DNA of 64,000 bases from Chimonanthus salicifolius (taxonomy: Eukaryota > Streptophyta > Magnoliopsida > Laurales > Calycanthaceae), in contig CM023535.1 in assembly GCA_013350335.1 (NCBI GenBank), positions 28,383,631-28,447,630 on the forward strand, in the 5' to 3' direction. Below, piece after piece: positions 35,402-47,500 of the stretch. Within the stretch, counting starts at the first letter, position 1. Each line of letters opens with the position of its first letter. A model generated the notes under the pieces. The model made no database searches and was not told the origin of the DNA. It saw only the letters and a list, made by a program, of their open reading frames with translations. The position numbers and the translations under genes were made by a program.

Positions 35402-35929
35402 ATGCCCAAAAAGACGGTAGCCCAGTCACGCCCTCAGATCTCTGAAGAATGAGAAGAAACCAGTCAGTGGCCTAAGAGAACCAAAAGATCAACTTTTCTA
35501 TCTTGCCCTGACCCTAGCTCTGAAAATCCTTCATCTGTTCAGGTTGGCACGTTCACTCTTTCTCCCGATAGACCAGTATCCAGTCCTCATTAGAAAACCC
35601 AACCAGAGGTTGAAGAAGACCCCATCATTGACAAAGATGTCATCTTCGTCGAAGAACGTCATGAAGGAAGGAGAGAAGATACTGAAGAGGGACATGATCA
35701 TAGACTTGGTAACGAACACCATATCATTACCCCTGATGACAACAGTGAGGAAGAAAGTCATCATTATGAAGACTTTTGGAGAGACATTGAGAAAGCAGAA
35801 GAATACCAATATCCCCCTCAAGAGAATATCAGTCTGGGTAGAAGGGTATTCACACTTGAAGGGAGAATGGACAACCTTGAAAGAAGTGTAGATAATAACA
35901 GGTTGTCTGTCTCGGATGGCCCTGCTTAG
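35402..35929 (+). pseudogene. copia ORF2, best-preserved copy
   Basis: One frame of 175 codons plus stop, interrupted only by TGA at codon 17 and TAG at codon 64. N-terminus MPKKTVAQSRPQ, then the basic WPKRTKRS run, a Ser/Pro-rich linker, a long Glu/Asp/His-rich middle (about codons 68-140), and a C-terminal coiled coil with LGRRVFTLEGRMDNLERSV. It defines the ORF2 reading frame for the other copies. The codon-17 stop sits where A2 reads CGA. No family is recognised. The layout (basic, acidic, coiled coil) resembles a structural or nucleic-acid-associated protein, but that is only a guess. Confidence 0.6.
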
Positions 35930-37184
35930 GAAAGTTTTTCATGCCTCTGTTTTGAAAAGCTATACTTTTTGATATTTTGTCTAGGCATCCATGATGCCAC
36001 CTCCAAAACCATATGTACTGTACATTTTGATAATCAATGATATGATATGGTTTGCTATGGTTTGATGTGTGTATTGCTGTTTTTGAATGCCTTTTATCTC
36101 TTGTTTATGGTTAACATGATTTTTGTTAAATAGACTAACATGCAGACTTGAATGAGTTCGTTTTGTATTGGCATGTTAGGGAGATAGGAATTGGACTCCT
36201 TAGAGTTTGGGAGAGCACAAAATAGGTGCTGCTTAGCACCCGTCACTAGTCATGACAGTTTAGGGAGGAAGAATGATGCAAGCTTAGAAGAAAGCTTGGA
36301 GAAAAATAAAGTGAGGCAGCAAAGTTTATGAGGGAGTTAAGTCAAAGAAGCTAGAAAGGATAGCTTGGAGAATGGGGGAGAAGACTCTAAAAAGAGAAGC
36401 TAGGTAAGTTATCTTGACCCATTGGGAGAACACCTTTAAAACAGCACAACTTTTAAAAGGGAAGAAGAAGAAAAACAGTAATGCAATGGCAATTTGCATT
36501 GTATTGTGGGGAAGATCAATGGTTGAATACATGAGATGCAAGCATTGATCAATGGAAAGATTAAATGAGTTGGAAGTGAACTCATGGAAGCACTAAATGC
36601 AAGAAGCATGGGGGAGTGCTTGAAATCCAATTCCTTCAAAATGAAAGGAAAATCGATATCTGCCTACTAAACCTTTGTCAATTGTATGACAAAATGGGGG
36701 AGAAATTAGTAGAGCTTATTAGACATCAAAGCCGATTAAGAGGAGTGATTTGTAATATTGGAAGAAGCCAATGGACATGGGAATGCCTATGCTTGGAGTT
36801 TGGGAAATCAAACTCAAGAAGATTAGGGGAGAACATCTTCTCAAACACTGTTAGCTTATAGAAGCTATGGGCAATGTTGGTTTCTAGGAAATCATGATGT
36901 ATGGGGGAATTTAAATACAAATCTTGTTTAGTTCATGGATGCATATTTATGTTTTGGACTAACCCTCTAAATGATTTTCTAGTGTTGCTTGCTTATGTGC
37001 TTGAACAGGAAAATATGAAATGAAGCAAGCTAAACAAGAATATGAGAAGACATAGTCTTGTTTTCCATTCGAATATGTACATGAAATCAATGTAATATTT
37101 TTGTATTCAAATGTGATATAATAAGGGTGAGTTTGTAATTGGGTTAGCTTCTAGGTTTGTATTGAAATTGACAAAGGGGGAGAT
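35930..37184 (+). other. copia multiple polypurine-tract region (third copy)
   Basis: Purine runs of GGGGGAG type at about 36375, 36609, 36697 and 36904, and the terminal tract GGGGGAGAT at 37176-37184. Non-coding. Confidence 0.6.
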
Positions 37185-38785
37185 TGTTAGTGCCCCGGCT
37201 TTGCCGAGTCCCTAAGTTTGTCAATTCCATGACTCGGGAAGAAGCACTTCCTAGAAGCTTGAAGAACTCAAGGTGATTAAGAAAGAAGATCATGCTCCAC
37301 TGGATTGAAGCTCATTGTTATGGCAATCACAAAAAACAGGTATGTGGCCATAGATGACATTAGGTGGAACCCACACCTTAGAGAGGATCATCCCTAGGCT
37401 TAGTTGCACATGTTGGTAATGGACATAATAAGCCTAGAGAGAAAGTTTGACAGTGAATTGAAAGCAAACTTGGAAATATGAATTAAATTCTTTGTCAGCT
37501 CGACCAGTTGTTCTCACTGACCCCTCGGTGGAGATAGGATCGACCCATCATGGTCATATACTGGCCGGCCAGATTGACAGAGGTTCTGGGTCATAGAGCT
37601 GTCATTCTAGGTAAGCCTCTGATCGAGAGTCTCGTATGCACTAACCCCTCGGTGATGAACCTAACGACCCCTCATGGTCAACGACTTATCGATGAAAAAC
37701 TTGTGAGTTATGGACTTTGAACTCAAGTGAGCTCTTGAGAAAACAAACATCTTGGTATTTCAAGACTGGTCGAGAGCACCAGGACCAACCACTTGTTAAA
37801 GGGCGACGAGTCGTTCTCGGCAGGACAAATTTCGGAACATGAAACTCTGTCTGCATGGTGTTACCCCAGACCGAGACTCTTTTATGGACCGATCTCTCGG
37901 TACCATGACTGTCAACCCATCGGTGACACCGACCTGTCGACAGGGAATTAATTATGTCGTTGGAAGTGCATTTAATGTGCAACAGTCGGGTGGTTGAATA
38001 GTAATGAATATAAACAGCGACCCATTGGTGCCCCCGACCTGTCGGTACTAGACATTTTGAAAAACTGTGTTCCATCCTCTATAAATATGAAAGTTGTGTG
38101 ATCATTTAATCATCTTCCTTGAACTGAGAAAATTCACACACTCTAAGAAACGATCAACTCTCTTGTGCCTGCACCTAGGAATCATATACAAACAATCTAT
38201 TGATTGAGTTAGTGAAATAGAGAAAGAGAGGAGAAAAAAAAGATACCAACATAGAATGAGTTACTTAGTCACCCTGAGATTGTGATTGCTCAACGACGGC
38301 TACAAAGCAGAGTGTCGGGATTAAACTCGGGCACACATTGGGTGGATCTTTGAGAAGCACACATCTTCGAGAAAGAGCGACAAAGGTAAGTGCTTTTTGG
38401 TTTTAATATTGTTTTAAAACCTTTATCCTGTTAAAGTGGATTAAGGAGGCTTGGCTTTGGAACCACTATAAAAAATCTAGAGCGTCGTCTCTGGTACACG
38501 TGGTGGGTGGAATTCCTAGCCAAATCAAATAGGTGGAATTCCTATTTTACATGTAGTGGGTGAAATTCCTAGCCAATTGATTAAGGTGGAATTCCTACTC
38601 TAATTATGAAGGTTAAAGTCCCCACTTGGTGAATTTAGGGATAGCTCAAGGTTGAGCTAGTCCTAATAGTGGATGTAGGTTGGCTAACCGAACTAATCTT
38701 ATCTTGTGCCCTTTTGTTTGTGGTGTTAGAATCAATTTCTTGTGTTGATTGCATAATCACATTTGCTAACACACACTCACTTGAT
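37185..38785 (+). mobile_element. copia LTR, right end missing
   Basis: It starts TGTTAGTGCCCCGG after the PPT. The CGACC...CGGT boxes are at 37500-38045 and the TATA box at 38080-38087. The last roughly 115 bp and the PBS are replaced by the repeat spacer at 38786. It lacks both tandem duplications seen in the LTR at 3131. Confidence 0.8.
38080..38087 (+). promoter_or_regulatory. TATA box of copia LTR
   Basis: TATAAATA in the same context as in the LTR at 3131. Confidence 0.65.
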
Positions 38786-39155
38786 TGATTCTTCCTTTTT
38801 TATCTTTACATTCATTTCTTTGGACACAGTCGGTATCTCCGCAGATTCATTCTTCCTTCTTTATCTTTACATTCATTTCTTTGGACACAGTTGATATGTC
38901 CACAGATTCATTCTTCATTTATTATCTTTACATTCATTTTTGGTCATTTCCAAGCCGATACATCGACCTAGTCGATCCATCATCTTAGGACCAGTTTGTC
39001 AGCTCTCATTTCATTTTTATTTCTGTCATACCCAGTCTGCTACATCCACATTGTCGATTGGTCATTCTAGGATCAGTTCACCATCCGTTTGCTTTATTTT
39101 TCATTTTCGTCATACCCAGGCCAACACATCGACTTCATAGATATGTCGTCTTAAT
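38786..39155. repeat. tandem-repeat spacer between inverted LTR arms
   Basis: Three units of 61 bp (starts near 38791, 38852, 38913) contain ATCTTTACATTCATTTCTTT. They are followed by about three looser units of 75-92 bp built on GTCATACCCAG and CATCGAC. Not seen elsewhere in the window. Open frames here follow the repeat and are not genes. Confidence 0.7.
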
Positions 39156-39610
39156 AGTGGTTCGGTTAGCCAACGTACATCCACTGTTAGGACTCACCTA
39201 ACCTTGAGTTATCCCAAAATTCACTAAGTGGGGACTTACACCCTCACAATTAGAGTTGGAATCCCAACTCATTCAATCGGCTGTGAATTCCACCCACCAC
39301 TTGTGCCAGAGACGACACTCTAGATTTTTATAGTGGTTCCGGAGCCAAGCCACCTTAATTCACTTTCACAGGACAAAGGTTTTAAAACAAAATTAAAACC
39401 AGGAAGCACTTGCCTTGAAGCTCTTTCTCAAAGATGTGTGTTTCTCAAAGATCCACCCAATGTGTGCCGACGCTCACCCTTGTAGCCGTCGTAGAGCAAT
39501 CACAATTCCGAGGTGACTAAGAAACTGGTCTTACCAAAACTTTCCTAGTTTGTTTATTTTCTTTCTTCCTCTCTTTCTCCTTTACACTAACTCAATCAAT
39601 AGATTGGTTG
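39156..39610 (-). mobile_element. inverted copia LTR fragment
   Basis: This is the reverse complement of roughly 38190-38710, diverged by several per cent. Together with the forward LTR it forms an inverted repeat with arms of about 450 bp. It is cut at 39611 by a minus-strand gypsy LTR. Confidence 0.8.
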
Positions 39611-39651
39611 TGTAACGCCCTGCCCTTTCTCACCTTCACAAAATCAGAGTA

Positions 39652-39694
<43 letters not shown>

Positions 39695-40143
39695 TTTTTT
39701 AATGAGTGAGAGAGAGCACGACGCCACGACGAGACTCAAGTCCGAGTTTCCAAAACCCGACCCTTTACTGGCCACCATTACATGTGCGTGGATTAAATCC
39801 ACTAAAACATTTCACACACTTTTCTGAGTACTTGCGGAATTATTTATATGAATAAGATGCTATTCATATACTTGTCATTATTAGGCAAAAAAAACCAATC
39901 ACCATATACGTAAAATGAAACTTAAATATAGTCAAACCATAGCAAATAAGTCTTAAGTTATTACAATCCAAAATGTAGTCCTCCCAATACATCATTGAAA
40001 TTAAAACTAAGTAATTTAAGCATAATCTTCCCAAGCTCCTATTCTTGGCTCACTTCCGGTCCCACTTTCCTTTTCGGATCATTACCTATTCCATCATCTA
40101 TAGGGTAGAAGTAGGGCATTAGTCAACATGCCTAGTAGGTATT
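39611..40143 (-). mobile_element. right end of a gypsy-type LTR, minus strand, running into the gap
   Basis: It starts TGTAACGCCCTGCC, the reverse complement of the common LTR right end. The A-tract usual near the end is replaced here by a long (TA)n run (39650-39692). The reversed GTCGTGACG block and the CTAC.GGGC-type core just before the gap are recognisable. Confidence 0.75.
39650..39692. repeat. (TA)n microsatellite
   Basis: About 20 TA units, in the position of the LTR's terminal A/T tract. Confidence 0.9.
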
Positions 40144-40243
40144 NNNNNNNNNNNNNNNNNNNNNNNNNNNNNNNNNNNNNNNNNNNNNNNNNNNNNNNNN
40201 NNNNNNNNNNNNNNNNNNNNNNNNNNNNNNNNNNNNNNNNNNN
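40144..40243. other. assembly gap (100 N)
   Basis: Exactly 100 N, the conventional size for a gap of unknown length. Confidence 0.98.
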
Positions 40244-41637
40244 ATGGGGTTTTAGTGAATGGAAACCATGGAATATGATTAATGACTTTTAAGATTTTAA
40301 ATGATTAAATGTAAGTAATTTTAAAGGGGTTTTTATGATGAAATTCATGGAAGAAGTATATGGCCTTGAAAGGCATAGATGGGAATGAAACATGAACCCT
40401 AGGGTGTTGTGTTGTAAATTTAAATGGATTTTTTAAGTATGGTATGTAATTTTAAAGGGGTTGATTTTAATGTGCTAAGACATGAGTGGTAAGCCATTAA
40501 GGGATCTAAGATGTGAATGATGTTTATGGCCTCAAAAGGCATGAATGGATAATGGACTCAATGTGGTTTAAATACATGATGTAAACCCCATGGGAAGATT
40601 TAATGAATTGGGTATTTTGGAACCATGAAATGAATAGAGAACGTGGTTAAGTTAATGAAATTAATGTGGTTAAAATGCATAATGTAAATCCCCTCATGGG
40701 AGGGTTTGAAGTAGATCCAAAATGTGCCAAAGGATTCAAGGAAAATGGGGAACAAGAAATCATGGGTTCGGCCATGGTGTATGGCCGAACCCATGACCCA
40801 CTTGTAGGTCATTCTATGTGCTAAAATTATAATTTGTATGTGATTAAATTAATGGAAATGAGGCTAAGTTGAGGGCTGATTTTTTATAATCTTGTAACAT
40901 AGTTAATGGTCATTAATGGATCTAAGTAGATGGATCAATTATGGACTTAATTATGCATGGATTAAATGAATGATTAATCATGGGAAGGAAGAGTGGCAAA
41001 ATGGTAAATATTGGCCAAATTCAAGAACACCATGAGAGGATGACCATGGACTTGAGTATATTCAAAAATGATCTTATGTTTTAAAGAAGGTTGGTGGTAA
41101 TTAAATGGAATTAATGGACCTTAAGTATGGTTAATATTGATCCACTTGTAGGTCATGTTATGGGCTAAAATTAGAATTATGTAGGTAATTAGATAAATGG
41201 AAAATTAAATGAGTTAATGACTGATTTGTTAAATGAATATATCATGGTCAATAGAACGTTAAGGGATCCAAGATTATGGATCAATTATGGGCTAAGTATG
41301 GGGTTTTGCATGTGTTTAAATAAATAAGGATTAGCTTAATTAAATGACTAATTTTAATGATCATATGACATAGTTAATGGGACATTAATGGATCTAAGTT
41401 TGTGATCAGTTAGGGACTTAATCATGGATAAAATATGGACTGATTTGGTAATATATAATAAGGATCGGGACATCGCAAACGGTGCGCGATCGACGACCGG
41501 ATTTATCGGACGAAAACGCAAAGGGACGCTAGTCGGTATTCGGTAGGATTCCTACCTTTTTGTAAGCCGTGGATTATGTGTATATGATGGTTTCCTCTTT
41601 TTATTTCGGTAATTATATGATTTATTTTAAGATGGAT

Positions 41638-41780
41638 TTTAAATGCTATGGATCATACTTTAATGCTATGGATGGTATTTTAAATGCTATGGATTATATT
41701 TTAATGCTATGGATGATATTTTTAAGGCTATGGACTATATTTCAATGCTATGGATTTTATATTAAGGATATGAATTATAT
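41638..41780 (+). repeat. 20-21-bp tandem repeat in LTR (about 7 units)
   Basis: Units of the form AATGCTATGGAT followed by ATATTTT. An open frame across it arises from the repeat. Confidence 0.8.
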
Positions 41781-41841
41781 ATATACTACATAGCATAATG
41801 CACTTGCATCTCATGCATGGCATGGCGGGGGGAAAATAAAG

Positions 41842-42040
41842 GAACCGGAGTCCATGCTCCGTCGGGGCGACCGAAGAGAAACAAACATGGGGATAGCTTG
41901 AGGCGCTATAACCGGAGTCCATGCTCCGTCGGGGCGACCGAGAAACAAACAAAGGGATAGCTTGATATGCTATAACCGGAGTCCATGCTCCATCGGGGCG
42001 ACTGAGAAGCAAACATGGGGACACCTTGACGAGGCTTTGC
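41842..42040 (+). repeat. 64-67-bp minisatellite in LTR (3 units)
   Basis: Units start AACCGGAGTCCATGCTCC at about 41842, 41909 and 41973; the same minisatellite family as 11333-11590. Confidence 0.85.
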
Positions 42041-42727
42041 CGTCGAGGGGGATATGACATTGTATGATGCTATGGATGATGGGTGGGACACATGACATAG
42101 GCACCCATGGCATGGCAATCATCATATGTTTTTTTTGTATTATTATCGGTATGCTTGTTATCACTAATCCATGTGCTATCCCTACTCGGAGTCCTACTGG
42201 GCGCGTTGTCTAATGCCCTACTTCTACCCTAGCTGATAATGCAGGAGACGGCGGAAACAGTGGACGCGACGGGAGTCAAGCTTAGGAGCTTGGGAAAGAG
42301 ACTACTTTGTTTATTTAAGTTCTATTTTGGGAAAGTTGTAATTTAAGTAGCTTAGCTTGTCGGTATGTAATAATTACTATTTCTTGCTATGGTTTGGACT
42401 ATACTCTGGACGTTATCATTTGGAGACTTAATTATGAACATAGGGGTACTTTAGTAATTTAATGATGTATCTTCCCTTCTATCTAAAAACTGGTAGGATA
42501 GTCTCTATTATAACTTTCTGCATCTAATTATATTCCGCGAGCTTACTTACTACACATGAACCATTCTCGTGGACTTCGTTCCGTGCACGCGTGGGGTTGG
42601 CCAGTTAAGGGCCGGGCTTTAGAAGCTCAGACTTAACTCGCGTCGTGACGTCCGCGCCCATTGTCACTTCTTAATTTCAAAAAAAAAAATAGATTCTGAT
42701 TTCGGTGAAAAGGGGGCGGGCGTTACA

Positions 42728-43358
42728 GTATATGCATGATGGGAGGGACTCATTACATGTGCATATTTACATAACATTGATTTACCTGGTTTGATGACCA
42801 TATATATTAGATATATGCATGTTTTTATATACTAACCATGTGGTAGCCCTAATCGAAATCCTACTGGGCGCGTTGATCTAACACCCTAATTCTATTCATA
42901 AAGGATAATGCAGGAAATGGAAAAGGGAAAGAGAAGGTCGTGGACCTGGAGGGGAGCCAAGCTTAAGCGCTTGATTGATGATTGGGATGTTTTTATTACT
43001 GTCTTTGAGTTATATTCTATGGACATGTAACAGCTAGTAAACTTTGCCATGGTTTGTTTATTGTATTGACAATGGATGTTTGGATTAAGTTATTTAATAA
43101 TTGAGACTTGTACTTGCTATCTATTCAGTCTAATTCCGCAGTTAGTCTAGTTTATTCCGCATAATTTATTTAGTTCCATGTGTGGATTGTTATCGTGGGT
43201 TTAGTCCATGCACACATGGGTGGCCAGTTAAGGGTCGGACTTAGGAAGTCCGAACTTAGCTAGCGTCGTGATGCCGCCCGCTCTCTTCCGGTGTTATCTA
43301 TTATTGTTTAGAAAAAAAAATTTAGACTCTGATTTCTCGGAGAGGGCGGGGCGTTACA
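42728..43358 (+). repeat. Tekay-2 5' LTR, right part
   Basis: It joins the LTR sequence at the block GCATGATGGGAGGGACTCAT and keeps the core (42861-42888, with ACACCC instead of ACGCCC) and the end GCGTTACA. Confidence 0.85.
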
Positions 43359-43360
43359 GT

Positions 43361-43372
43361 TGGTATCAGAGC
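43361..43372 (+). other. Tekay-2 primer-binding site (initiator-Met tRNA)
   Basis: TGGTATCAGAGC immediately after the LTR; the leader that follows (to 43800) keeps the UUCG hairpin at 43450-43463. Confidence 0.9.
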
Positions 43373-43800
43373 GAAACGGAAAGTTGAATCATCAAAGTAA
43401 GATTAAGACGGTTTCATGTCTCACTGACAGATAAGAATCCCAACTGACAGACTCTTCGGAGTCCGCTGACTGGGGGCCGGATTAATTTACTTCGAGTGAC
43501 TCAGACTGAACAATCAATCTGAGAACGACGATGAAAGATAGCAAAGTAAAGTACAGTCATCATAACTGGACATATCAAACATAACAAAGTAGGATGTACT
43601 CCCCTAATATCCCCCATTGAGAAATAAACAACAGGAATTTAGAGATTTCCCCAGAAACAAAAGAAAACAAAGTGCGAAGATTGGCAATTTCCCCAAACAA
43701 AGCACATGAGATTATACATGAAAAATCCCCCAAAACCAAGATTGGTTCTTATAGGAACGGTTGTTGTTGATTTATATGTTTTATATGTTATGGCACAGAT

Positions 43801-44336
43801 ATGTCAAGCAACATGGAATATACAGAGTTATGGGATAAAGGGACACCTAGCTGTCCAATAGATTTGGTCTCGGCTTCCAGCAATACCAGCATGGAAGTCA
43901 ACATGGACCTTCAGGAGGAACCTCTCGAGGAAGATGATGTGGACCTAGCACTTTTTCCGGAGGATCTTATGGAAGACATTCCTTGGATAATGGAACCTCC
44001 CGAGGAAGATGAAGAGGATCTAGCACCTCTACCGGAGGATCCTATGGAAGATGTTCCTATAATAATGGAATCGGGTGGGGAGATAGATCTCGACTATATG
44101 TGTGAGTTGTACAACCAAGACGGGCACAACTGTATGTATTGTCCTCACCCTCTGGGAGTGGTTTGCCCGGTGTGTGGACTACATGGGCACGGTGAGGCAA
44201 GGACTAATTGTCCTTATATTGGAGGACAGGGGTAATACCCTGCTTGACATGTGGAGTATTGGGGCACATGTCAATGACGTGTCCTGATAATCACTTCAAG
44301 TTTGCTGATGATACAGGATCTCCCACGGAAGATTAG
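43801..44336 (+). pseudogene. Tekay-2 ORF1 (zinc-knuckle ORF), frameshifted
   Basis: 144 codons stay in frame with the ORF1 of Tekay-1, including the duplicated acidic repeat. The second Cys of knuckle 1 is changed to Tyr; knuckle 2 is intact. A frameshift at about 44230 removes knuckle 3, whose codons (CLTCGVLGH-like) can still be read in another frame. Keeping the acidic and knuckle pattern in a copy whose gag-pol is wrecked shows that ORF1 was a standing part of the family. Confidence 0.75.
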
Positions 44337-44552
44337 GTTAAGGGTTAGAAAGAAAAGTGAGAGGAAAGGGGAATATTTTGTAAGGGCACATTTTGTTCTT
44401 TATAGGGTTTGTTTTAACCCTACCAACCCTTGTACAAAGATGAATTATGAATTATATAAAGTATGAGATTTTATGATTCTATGAGGATTTTTAGCATTTA
44501 ATATTGTTGCGAAGGAAACTAAGTCAATAATGTTTCCATGAATTAAGGAAAA
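44337..44552 (+). other. Tekay-2 ORF1-gag spacer
   Basis: Contains the purine tract GAAAGAAAAGTGAGAGGAAA and TTTTGTAAGGG (about 44350-44386), matching the PPT-like place in Tekay-1, and the conserved GTTTCCATGAATTA before the gag ATG. Confidence 0.5.
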
Positions 44553-47500
44553 ATGGCACCACAGAAAAAGATCCCAAAGAATCAGAAGGGAAAGGAGAAA
44601 GTATTGCAAATTGGATTAGGCGAAGGGGCTTTAAAAAGGAAGATCCGACAAGACGATCAAGGAAAGGAAAAGAGATATCCTTCATTCCACATGAAGAAGA
44701 GTTATCTCAATTTATAAAGGAGAAAGTTGTACGTGACAAAGATGAGGAAGAACCTCAGCATGGGTCTGAGAAATCACTCCATGATAAGGAGGAAGAGGAG
44801 AACAGCAACAGCAGTGTACATACACCAATACCATATGTGCCGCCTGAACTACAAAGCTTGGTACAAGCTGTAGTTTCTTCAGTCCTCCAACAACATCTGA
44901 ATGGAGGTGGAAGCACCAGTGAAGCCAGTGACTGGAATATGGTCAAGGATTTCCAACAACAGCGGCCACCTTATTTCAAGGGGAGAATTGACTGAAGAAA
45001 ATCTCCCAGATATTGACTCTTCTTAGCATCAAGAGCCACGCCCACAAGATTCTATTGGCCACGTCACAGCTGATAGATGACGCTGGTAAGTGGTGGAAAG
45101 TAGTGGAAAAGCAGCAGACACTTGTGCCAGAAAGGGAGAGAACTGAAATGACCTGGGAGCAATTCTCAGCGACGCTCCTGGAACACTATTTCCCGGAGGA
45201 GGAGAGGGAACGACAGACTCAAGCATTTCTGTCATTGGTGTAGGGCTCCATGACGTAGCTGAGTATCACATGGAATTCTTGAGTTTATCATATTATGCGT
45301 TCTACATTGTGGACAAGGAGTATTGGAAGGCTCGCAAGTTCGAGCGTGGGTTGCGGCCAAGCATTAAGGCCAGAGTGACCATGTTCAAAGCAGCTACGCT
45401 GGCGGAAGTGGTCAGCAAAGCTACCATTGTGGAGGAGGAACTGGCAGAGTTTGCACGAGTGGACAACCGTCGAGCGCCGAGTGGGAGGGGTACTTATCAA
45501 CCCAACAAGAAGTTCCGACCGAACTTCAGCAGACCTTCGCCATCTGTTGGATCTACTAGGGGCTTTCGTCCCAATCAGCCCTCCCATTCTGTAGCAGTCA
45601 CTCAGGCTTCTAGAGGAGTGAGCACCTGCTATCACTGTGATCAACTGGGTCATCTCCGGAGGAATTGTCCAAAACTCAATAGGCTTTCACACTCCAGAGG
45701 ATCGTCTCGTCCACAAGTCAGACCGGTTAACTCCCGGGGAGGCAGGACGTATAATCAAGCGAGACGGGCGCCCAACCCTACTGAAGCTGGACGATTATTT
45801 ACTTTAACTTCTCCAGAAGATGAGGATCATTCGGTGATACAAGGTATGGCAGTAGTGAGTAGTTCTTATGTATATACACTATTTGATTCTGGAGCTTCAC
45901 ACTTCTTCATAGCTGCATCATTTATAACTGCTACTGGTACCTTAGTTCAAAGATTAGCCACAGCACTCACAATTGTGTCCCCTGTCGGAGACTCGGCATT
46001 GAGACTGATATGCAGGGCAGTTAATACTGAACTAGCTGGACTCAGATTTGAGTTCAATTATTTGGTGCTTGACATGGCTGAGTGTGATATAATATTCGGC
46101 ATGGATTGGTTGGCTAAGTTCCAGGACAACATTGACTGTTATCGTCGAAGAGTGACATTTTGGTCACCCGAAGGAAAGCAATATGTAGTTCGTGCAGACA
46201 AGCAGAGTGGATTGCAGGAAGGGTTGAACCACGTGGTATTGAATAATATCATTATAAATAAAGCACCAATTACTGAATTTCCCTTAGTTGTGAAAGAATT
46301 TACGGATGTGTTTCCAAAGGAACTCCCTAGTTTACCGCCTGTGAGGGAGATCAACTTTGAAATCAAGCTGTATCCTGGTACTTCACCAGTATCTCTACCA
46401 CACTATCAGATGGCACCAGCAGAGATGTCGGAGCTAAAGAAGCAGATCAGTGAACTGCTCAGGCTGGGATGCATCCGACACAGCACATCGTCATGGGGAG
46501 CTCCAATATTGTTCGTAAAGAAGAAGGACGGTTCACTTCGGATGTGCGTAGATTATCAGAAGCTGAATCAGCTAACTGTTCGGAACAAGTACCCTCTACC
46601 CAGGATCGATGATTTGTTCGATCAATGAGGGGTTCCAGCCATTTTTCAAAGATTGATTTGATGTCTGGTTATCATTAAATACGGGTTAGGGAGGAAGATA
46701 TAGAGAGGACAGCCTTCCGGACGCGGTATGGACTATACGAGTTTGTAGTCATGCCATTTGGACTCACAAATGTGCCGGCGGTGTTCGTGGATTTAATGAA
46801 CAGAATCTTTCGTCCGTATCTGGACCAGTTCGTAATCGTGTTCATTGACGATATCCTGATCTATTCCAAGAGTCAGGAAGAACATGTAGAGCACCTACGG
46901 ATAGTTTTGAATACTTTGAGGCAAAATAAACTGTATGCCAAAGCCAGTAAGTGTGAGTTCTGGCTATCTCAAGTAAATTTCTTGGGACATGTTATATCCG
47001 AGGAAGGTATAGCCGTGGATCCGGCTAAGGTGGGGGCTGTGAAAGACTGGAAAGCGCCAAAAAATGTAACCAAAATCCGCAGTTTTTTAGGATTGTCGGG
47101 TTATTATCGGAAATTTATCATGGATTTTTCCAAAATAGCGGTTCCATTGACTCGACTCACTCAGAAAAGGAGTCAAGTATGAGTGGTCAGATCAGTGCAA
47201 CTGGGAGATTTGAAACACTGAAAGAGAGACTTACAGAGCTCCTATTTTAATTTTGCCGGAAAGGGGCAAAGGATCTGAAGTACAATGCGACGCTTTATGA
47301 GAGCGACTAGGGTGTTCACTCATGCAAGGTCAACGTGTGGTGGCCATATGGGTCAAGACAGTTAAAAATACACTGAACGTCTTTATCCCACACATGATCT
47401 AGAGCTAGCCGCAGTGGTCTTTCGCTCTCAAAAGTTGGAGACACTACCTCTACGGTGAGAAATTTGATGTATTTTCTGATCATAAGAGTTTAAATATTTA

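Larger units (their letters stand above)
40244..42727 (+). mobile_element. right part of a variant gypsy LTR
   Basis: Its left end is lost in the gap and it ends GGGCGGGCGTTACA. It has a palindrome at about 40766-40793, a run of about seven 20-21-bp units (41638-41780), a three-unit minisatellite (41842-42040) and the core (42189). The sequence right after its end continues a Tekay 5' LTR, so it was inserted there, probably as a solo LTR or as an element partly lost in the gap. Confidence 0.75.

Noticed and set aside
41569..41793. 74-codon frame rich in Tyr and Met
   Set aside because: Product of the 20-21-bp tandem repeat in an LTR.
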